Part shown: positions 58,450-64,000 of the stretch, piece by piece
Numbering within the stretch: the stretch's first letter is position 1
Layout: each line of letters opens with the position of its first letter
Source: Chloroflexota bacterium
GTDB taxonomy: Bacteria > Chloroflexota > Anaerolineae > Anaerolineales > VGOW01
Reading direction: 5' to 3'
DNA length: 64,000 nt
Assembly (NCBI GenBank): GCA_016875735.1
Contig: VGOW01000001.1
Span: 124,001-188,000 of the forward strand
Notes under the pieces: model-generated
The model's input: only the letters and a program-made list of their open reading frames with translations
Told to the model about the DNA's origin: nothing
Database searches by the model: none
Position numbers and translations under genes: made by a program

Positions 58450-60624
58450 TTACCCATAAGCCGCCGCGCCGAACGATCCGGGCCCGAAAACCGATTGAGC
58501 AAAATATCCATCCACCGCCGCCTCTCCCAAACTCGCCGCTGACTCAAAATCGCCGCGCGCCGCCGACGCCTCTGCCCACAGCCACGACACCTCCAACCGA
58601 TCCTCGCCCGTATCAAAATACGCCAGTTCCACTTTCTTCAGCAACACTTCGGCGTCAGTGGCGCGGCCCATTTGCAGATACGTTGCAATCAACGGCATGT
58701 AATCTCTCGCCCGGTCGCCGCCATTCGCCTTCGCTTCGAGTTGAGTCAGAGGGGGCACGGGCAGGGCCGGAGCGTTTGCCCACCACTGGCGCAGCACATC
58801 GGCGCGGAACGGCGTGGCCCGCCAAAAGTATGCATCGGCCCAATCGCGGCGCAGAGCGAGGGTTCGCACATATGCTTCGCGCGCCTCATTCCACTCGTTT
58901 GCGGCTTCAGCGGCCACGCCGTAATTCAATTGCAACAGCGGCGATCCACTGCCCAATGCCGCCGCCGCGCGAAATTCGTTCAGCGCGCGAGCCGAATCGC
59001 CGCGAGCAAAATACAACGCGGCAAGATTGGCGTGATTGAGCCACCAATCGGGATCGAGTCGCGCCGTCGTCTCGAAGACGGCGATGGCTCGATCCAACGC
59101 GGCAGTGTCTCCCTCATTCGCGCGGATGCTTTCGGCCAATCCCCACTGTTGATGAGCGATGGCGGATCCCGGATCGCGTCGGGCGGCTTCTTCGAAGTGG
59201 GAGGCCGCCTCTGCCCACTGCGACCGTGTGGCCGAAACCACACCATCATGCAGCGGCGCGAGCCGCCACACGTTGTAGAGTCCGGTGGCGGAGAGAATCA
59301 GGCCGAGCGAGATCGGAAAGTATGTCTGCGCGAGGGCCAGTGGAGGCGCCGCCCGGAATCGAGCGGTCGTTCGAGTATCCGCGCCCCGACCGGCCAACCC
59401 TGCTCCGAGCAGAACGGTCATCAATAACGAGTTCATGGGTTCGACATTAACCGAATCGACGAGGCTGTGCGCGGCCCAGCAGATTGAAGCGGCCAACGCG
59501 CTGAGAGCCACAGCGCGATCATTGCCCGTGAGTCGATGCACTTGCCGCCACAGGGCAACGAAAGTTGCAGCGGCCAACACGCCAAACGCAATTACGCCGA
59601 CGACGCCAGTTTCAGCGAGCAGGTTGAAGAAGATGCTGTGGGCGTGGGCGAAGAAGCCGTAGGGCGGGACGGAGTTGTATCGAAGATAGGCGCTGCCGAA
59701 GGTGAGCGGCCCCTGCCCGGTGAGCGGCCTCTGCAAAAACGCTTTCCACGCCGGAACCCAAAACTCCACCCGAGCCTGACTCGCAGTGGCTTTCTGCGGG
59801 TTGAGAATCTGTCGTGAGGCGATCCTGCCCAACGCAACCAACGCGACGAAACCAATGAGGGCGATTGGCAAAGAGATTTGCCAGCGTCCTTTTGCGCGTT
59901 GCCATTGTGACCGGAAAAAAGTTGCGCCGCCGGACTCTTTCAGCTTGACGACAGCGATGGCGGCCAGCCCGGCGGCGAAGCCCAACCAGCCGCCGCGCGA
60001 GGCGGTGAGGAACAGCAAGCCCAACGCCGAAAGAATCCACAACGAGAGGAAGATGCGCGGCGCGCGCGCGCGCGAATCGATGAGCCGCGCGATGGCCGAG
60101 AGGGTGAGCAAATTGAGGAAGGTGGCTTGGCCGTTTGCCAGCGGCAGGCGGTAGGCAATGTCGGGGATCCACTGGCCGGGGGCTGCCGCCAGCCAACCGC
60201 GATACCAGCTGAGAGCCAACAGCCACGACACACCCATGAGCAACGACCCGGCCAATAGCAAGGTTTTGACGAAGAGTTCGCGCGGCCAGCCGCGCGCCGC
60301 GAGCTGCGCGGTGAGCGCGAAGCCGAACACATACATGGCCGCCACCCACACTTCGTCGAGCGAGCGTCGAGGATCGATGGAGGTGAGCGCGGCGAGGAAG
60401 AGGGCGAGGGGAACGGAAAGCGGAGTCGGATTCGATACTTTGCGCCGGAGTCCGAGCGCAAGCCAAGTGGCCGAGGCCAGTGTCATCGCCCCCACGCCGA
60501 GGCGAATCAAATTGTAGTCGGAATATGCCCGCCAGGTGTTGGCGAAGAAGAGGAGGAAGGCGAAGAGGAGGAAGAGGAGGGATTCTTGGAGGAGGTAGGC
60601 GCGGGAAACTGGAGAGGAAGGCAT
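58450..60624 (-). CDS. O-antigen polymerase/ligase-like membrane protein with TPR region (second copy)
   Basis: ATG 60624 (MPSSPVSRAYLLQESLLFLLF) is chosen. The 724-residue protein is organised like the 54081 product: about 12 helices in residues 15-420, with LPLANGQATFLNLLTLSAIARL, LFLTASRGGWLGFAAGL and the Wzy/WaaL loop LTGQGPLTFGSAYLRYNSVPPYGFFAHAHSIFFNLLAETGVVGV. The C-terminal half is TPR-like (AASHFEEAARRDPGSAIAHQQWGLAESI, FETTARLDPDWWLNHANLAALYFARGDSARALNEF). It ends SFGAAAYG with TAA, after which the frame stays open into the 58240 piece. Confidence 0.86.
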   Translation of the reverse strand: MPSSPVSRAYLLQESLLFLLFAFLLFFANTWRAYSDYNLIRLGVGAMTLASATWLALGLRRKVSNPTPLSVPLALFLAALTSIDPRRSLDEVWVAAMYVFGFALTAQLAARGWPRELFVKTLLLAGSLLMGVSWLLALSWYRGWLAAAPGQWIPDIAYRLPLANGQATFLNLLTLSAIARLIDSRARAPRIFLSLWILSALGLLFLTASRGGWLGFAAGLAAIAVVKLKESGGATFFRSQWQRAKGRWQISLPIALIGFVALVALGRIASRQILNPQKATASQARVEFWVPAWKAFLQRPLTGQGPLTFGSAYLRYNSVPPYGFFAHAHSIFFNLLAETGVVGVIAFGVLAAATFVALWRQVHRLTGNDRAVALSALAASICWAAHSLVDSVNVEPMNSLLMTVLLGAGLAGRGADTRTTARFRAAPPLALAQTYFPISLGLILSATGLYNVWRLAPLHDGVVSATRSQWAEAASHFEEAARRDPGSAIAHQQWGLAESIRANEGDTAALDRAIAVFETTARLDPDWWLNHANLAALYFARGDSARALNEFRAAAALGSGSPLLQLNYGVAAEAANEWNEAREAYVRTLALRRDWADAYFWRATPFRADVLRQWWANAPALPVPPLTQLEAKANGGDRARDYMPLIATYLQMGRATDAEVLLKKVELAYFDTGEDRLEVSWLWAEASAARGDFESAASLGEAAVDGYFAQSVFGPGSFGAAAYG

Positions 60625-60657
60625 CGGCGACAAACTTCGCAAAACTGGATAGCGGAA

Positions 60658-61848
60658 TTACAAGCCACTCAACACCTGCCGGTACACTTGTTCCGTCTGC
60701 TCTGCCAATCGCTCCCAAGTGTACAGGCGATTTACTTTATCGCGTCCCCGACTGCCCATCTCTTCTCTGAGGCGGGGCCGCTCCAATAAATAGATCAGTC
60801 TTTCAGCGAGGGCTGAAGATTCTTGCGGAACCAGAAACCCATCCGCGCCATCATCCACAACATTGCGCACTGCCGAAATATCGCACCCGACGACGGGTTT
60901 ACCCATGCTCCATGCTTCAGTGAATACACCTCCGAAGCTCTCTTGCGTGGAGGGCAAACACAGAATATCACACGCGGCCAGCGCATCTGTCTTCATCTGC
61001 AAATCAACCTCGCCTACTTCCAATACTCGCTTGTCTGTTACTGTGGCGAACAACCCAATGGAATACGTCGTGCGCGGGCCAACAAAAGCGAAACGCACTT
61101 CCGGGATCCGCCGCCAAACCAGATTTGCCGCATCGAGTAATTGGCGAATACCTTTGTATGGGTACTTCTGGCCCAAAAACAATACAAGTGGCGCTTCATT
61201 CAAATTGAAACGAGAACGGAAACGCGCGCCATCAGGGGCATCGGCGAGAATTGGCCCATGGCCAGTAACAAACACTTTCTGCTCTTCCACACCCAATCCT
61301 ATCAGGAGTTGCCGTTCGGCTTCAGTCAAAGCGATCACCGCATCCGCCTCCCGGTACAGTCGGTGATAGTAACGATGTAACCAGCCGCCCCATCGTGGGT
61401 GATGAACAGGCGTAAATACGAATGGAATGCCTCGTTGCCGAGCCACTTTGAGGGATGCAAAACTCAGCCCCTCGCGACCGATCCGACAATTGTGGATCAA
61501 CTCGGCATTCTGCGCCCATCGGTTGATTTCAGTAGTCAACGCGTCTGCGATGTTCGGCAAAGCCCATCGTTGCAGAGGAAAATACATCACCACCCACGGG
61601 GCCAAGCGATGCCGCGCCGAGTCGGGCAAAGAAATTCTCTGTACAGGGATGCCATCCACTTCATAGGCACGTTCGGGCTGTGGAGCATTCAGGGTTGTGC
61701 CCATTAACCAATCCGTGCGTGATTCATCCCATTGTGTGACGACTTGCAATCGATGGCGACACGCAAGTTCTCGTGCGAGCTGATGCATATGCAATTGCGC
61801 GCCGCCAACGGAGGGGGGGTAGGCAGTGAGGGTGAAGAGGAGGTTCAT
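60658..61848 (-). CDS. GT4 family glycosyltransferase (GT-B fold)
   Basis: The 396-residue protein begins MNLLFTLTAYPPSVGGAQLHMHQLARELA and has HNCRIGREGLSFASL, FTPVHHPRWGG, LFLGQKYPYKGIRQLLDAANL (donor domain start) and the EX7E motif in STQESFGGVFTEAWSMGKPVVGCD. It transfers a sugar from a nucleotide donor on the cytosolic face. Its ATG overlaps the stop of the FkbM gene by 4 bases. It runs towards the Wzy-TPR gene with a gap of about 33 bases. Confidence 0.93.
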   Translation of the reverse strand: MNLLFTLTAYPPSVGGAQLHMHQLARELACRHRLQVVTQWDESRTDWLMGTTLNAPQPERAYEVDGIPVQRISLPDSARHRLAPWVVMYFPLQRWALPNIADALTTEINRWAQNAELIHNCRIGREGLSFASLKVARQRGIPFVFTPVHHPRWGGWLHRYYHRLYREADAVIALTEAERQLLIGLGVEEQKVFVTGHGPILADAPDGARFRSRFNLNEAPLVLFLGQKYPYKGIRQLLDAANLVWRRIPEVRFAFVGPRTTYSIGLFATVTDKRVLEVGEVDLQMKTDALAACDILCLPSTQESFGGVFTEAWSMGKPVVGCDISAVRNVVDDGADGFLVPQESSALAERLIYLLERPRLREEMGSRGRDKVNRLYTWERLAEQTEQVYRQVLSGL

Positions 61849-62768
61849 ACCTCCATGCCCAGAACCCTGAAAGGGGGCGCATCTTTTAGACGCTTCTCTG
61901 CCGACTGCCTGTCACGCACCCAAATCGTGTTGTCCTCTCCCGACTCTTGGCGCGTGCCCGGGGTCAGTTCGATCAGTTCACGTTTGAGCGGATCGTACTG
62001 GCAAGGTCGAAAGCCATATCTTTCAATAGTGTCAAATGTGGTGCGAGGCGCTATACCATAACGCTTACAGTTCTCGTTAATTTCGACAATCAGGGCTTGG
62101 AGGGAAGGGTCGCTGAGTGTGTGTGTACTTCCAGCAAGAACAAATGCCTCGTATCCCTCGACGTCAATCTTCATCAGCGTCGGCTGTCGATCAACTAATA
62201 CTGCATCAAGAGTAGTGGTTTCTATCTGAGCCAACTCATGCTGGTAGACATTATCGGCATTATCAGACACGACATGATTCAACGTATCCAATTGCCAAGT
62301 GAATTTGATCGATCTGCGCTCGTTGCTCAGTGCCTGAGCATGGCAGTCAACAAGGCCAGATAGGCAATTCAGGGCAACATTCGCCTGCAGGCGATCAAAC
62401 GCAATAGGTCCTGGCTCAAAGGCGACGGTGCCACACCCCACTACTCCACTGGCCAGGATCGTATACATCCCTACGTTAGCACCTGCATCAACGAATAGAT
62501 CGGTTGGTCGCAGGAAATGTAGCAAGAATCCCATCTCGCTGAATTCACTGAGCCCAACATAGATATTCAAAGTAGCCCCATGCATACTAGGGGACACCAG
62601 CAGTCTTGTCTTGTTCACAAATGGGATGGCGACGGGGCCGGGAACCAACCGGCTGCCAATTTGCCAGCGCAACCAGCGTAAAAGGGCCATCATCGGTTGT
62701 TGGCGTGTCAGAGGATGATAGGCAACAACGCGGAAAGTGTAAAGAAGGTTACGCAGGTATCTCTGCAT
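61845..62768 (-). CDS. FkbM family methyltransferase
   Basis: The 307-residue protein has motif I LRPTDLFVDAGANVGMYTILASGVVGCGTVAFEPGPIAFDRLQANVALN and the FkbM-typical TLMKIDVEGYEAFVLAGSTHTL and QALIVEINENC. It is a SAM-dependent O-methyltransferase, probably for a sugar of the surface polymer. It overlaps the capsule-type gene upstream by 20 bases and the GT4 gene downstream by 4, so the group is translated together. Confidence 0.93.
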   Translation of the reverse strand: MQRYLRNLLYTFRVVAYHPLTRQQPMMALLRWLRWQIGSRLVPGPVAIPFVNKTRLLVSPSMHGATLNIYVGLSEFSEMGFLLHFLRPTDLFVDAGANVGMYTILASGVVGCGTVAFEPGPIAFDRLQANVALNCLSGLVDCHAQALSNERRSIKFTWQLDTLNHVVSDNADNVYQHELAQIETTTLDAVLVDRQPTLMKIDVEGYEAFVLAGSTHTLSDPSLQALIVEINENCKRYGIAPRTTFDTIERYGFRPCQYDPLKRELIELTPGTRQESGEDNTIWVRDRQSAEKRLKDAPPFRVLGMEV

Positions 62769-64000
62769 ACTGTTCAGCCGGATAGATGAATTCCGTGCCG
62801 TTCAAGATACCATCACAGATAACATCTAGGCCAGCATCCTGCCCGGGAGCAAGATCGTCCAGCCCAGAAATGTGCAATTGATAGGGAGGTGAGCCCCCAG
62901 TAGGCTTAATGCACCTCAACGGAATCATGCGTCGGAAGAAGAAGTGGTAGGCATATTTGCGTACACGCAGAGTAGTTTCGGCATCTAAGCGATGTGGGAA
63001 TGGCAATTGATCCAACAACTTGAAATACTCTTCGGGCGAACCTGCATCGTACGTTACTCCTTTGCCACGAATCCATGCTTCGCCAGCGACGATAACTGGT
63101 AGCCCTAGACTGGCAAGTTCTACGCCGGTTTTTGTCCCATAAATGAGGACAGCGTTGCATTGAAGCATCGCAGCATATGTACTGATACGACTCTCCGGCG
63201 GAATAATGAAAACATTGGGAGGCAGAACCGGAAATGCTTTTTTGATCTCAGTTTGAAGGGGTTGTCGCGAGGGGATGAGCCCACGCAATTCGGCTGGATG
63301 GATCCGCACGATTAACTGCAAGTTGGGATGTCTAGCGAAATAACGGATAGTATGTATCACCCAATCCAGCATGTTGGGAAAGGCATTAGCGCGGTAGTGT
63401 AACTGCGCATCCCAGATCACATTAGTCAACATGCCAATACACGGCTTAGAAAAGTCCACTTTCAATTCATTAACAATAGCCGCGATATTCTCTTGGGGCT
63501 TATCGTGAAACCAAATCCAGTCGCGCGTACCCTGCCAGCGGCTTTTCAAATAATCCATTCCCTCGGTTTCCAATCGATCTGACCACGAGATATTTTCCCA
63601 ATTAGCCGTAGGCTCGGACAGCAAAGCATGGTGATATGTTTCATGATGAGTGAATATGAAACATCTTTTCCGATACGCCGGATTCCAATTACAAACATGC
63701 ACACCTTGTTGTCGCGCCACCTCCGCAATTATCCCTTGCGGCACGTAAATTCCATGATGGAAACAAGCTACATCAAACTTGTGGACGGCAAACAACTGTT
63801 GTATCGCTTGCGCTGTGAGCAGAGATGCGTGGAAGTATCGCCGAAGAATAGGTTCGGCATATGGCTCGCCTTCCAAGTCGCCGCGCGCATAAAAGCGTAG
63901 GGCCCCAGCCAAAGCATGCTCTCCGATTGCCAAGCCGTCTAACGTGAACGAGCCGATTTCTGTAAAAGGCACTCTAGTTGCCAACTCGGCAACACGTTGC
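62749..64000 (-). CDS. Capsule polysaccharide/surface carbohydrate biosynthesis protein (partial, 5' end outside window)
   Basis: The frame stays open to the window edge, so the start is not visible (the TTG at 63984 is internal). The visible 411+ residues include DVACFHHGIYVPQGIIAEVARQQGVHVCNWNPAYRKRCFIFTHHETYHH, QLIVRIHPAELRG and YAAMLQCNAVLIYGTKTGVELASLGLPVIVAGEAWIRGKGVTYDAG, which resemble capsule biosynthesis (KpsS/KpsC-like, GT-B) proteins with the YGTKTGVE loop near the nucleotide site. Codon use and GC content are visibly more AT-rich here than in the tad and phn regions, so this end of the locus may have been exchanged by transfer. Confidence 0.8.
   Translation of the reverse strand, partial: QRVAELATRVPFTEIGSFTLDGLAIGEHALAGALRFYARGDLEGEPYAEPILRRYFHASLLTAQAIQQLFAVHKFDVACFHHGIYVPQGIIAEVARQQGVHVCNWNPAYRKRCFIFTHHETYHHALLSEPTANWENISWSDRLETEGMDYLKSRWQGTRDWIWFHDKPQENIAAIVNELKVDFSKPCIGMLTNVIWDAQLHYRANAFPNMLDWVIHTIRYFARHPNLQLIVRIHPAELRGLIPSRQPLQTEIKKAFPVLPPNVFIIPPESRISTYAAMLQCNAVLIYGTKTGVELASLGLPVIVAGEAWIRGKGVTYDAGSPEEYFKLLDQLPFPHRLDAETTLRVRKYAYHFFFRRMIPLRCIKPTGGSPPYQLHISGLDDLAPGQDAGLDVICDGILNGTEFIYPAEQYAEIPA

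Noticed and set aside
58429-58452. Stop-codon recoding (selenocysteine or programmed readthrough) at the TAA in the Wzy-TPR gene
   Set aside because: The stop is TAA, not TGA, and no stimulating structure is seen; a nonsense change or simple gene end is more likely.
1-64000. tRNA, rRNA, integrase or transposase genes
   Set aside because: None was recognised by eye on either strand; a covariance-model search (tRNAscan, Rfam) would be needed to exclude small RNAs.

Overview
The window looks like a GC-rich chromosome segment of a Chloroflexota bacterium, most likely Anaerolineae. This is inferred from a rpmH-rnpA-yidD-yidC-jag operon with the short YidC and Jag of monoderm bacteria, a long-form HPF, a Tad pilus locus without a secretin, lipoproteins with Pro/Thr-rich linkers, an O-glycan/EPS locus full of GT-C membrane proteins, and many short intergenic repeats. 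No rRNA, tRNA, transposase or CRISPR array was seen.

Layout. 1-352 is the end of ftsH. 554-3967 is the rpmH-rnpA-yidD-(PQQ-propeller lipoprotein)-yidC-jag operon. 4116-8809 holds two CheY-like regulators and a large GAF-rich hybrid histidine kinase that is broken by frameshifts and internal deletions. 8896-10473 is an apparent chimera of threonine synthase with an EamA permease. 10567-14450 (minus) is folC-lon. 14571-16517 is a GT-C glycosyltransferase, followed by a higBA toxin-antitoxin pair and a surface protein. 18961-23440 is a phnD-phnC-phnE-phnE phosphonate/phosphate-ester ABC transporter whose two permeases carry large extracytoplasmic inserts. 23500-26202 has a GT2, an HNH endonuclease, hpf and comF. 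26242-32603 (minus) is the Tad/Flp pilus locus (flp, cpaB, cpaE, tadA, tadB, tadC), with a DegS/NarL-type two-component pair upstream. 34636-64000 (almost all minus) is a surface-polysaccharide locus: about ten polytopic GT-C-type proteins, GT4 transferases, two Wzy-TPR polymerases/ligases, a WecG/TagA transferase, a GDP-mannose-epimerase-like enzyme, methyltransferases and a capsule-type transferase cut by the window edge.

The most unusual feature is the repeat landscape. Degenerate heptanucleotide tandem arrays, each with its own 7-bp word, fill many intergenic gaps and also run in frame through several glycosyltransferase genes. Perfect palindromes with 13-15 bp arms and 3-nt loops sit between genes. 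GC-rich palindromic elements sit in frame inside at least four ORFs. Several genes (response regulator, histidine kinase, threonine synthase, two GT-C genes, one Wzy-TPR gene) are disrupted. This could be real decay or assembly/consensus error; the sequence alone cannot decide.
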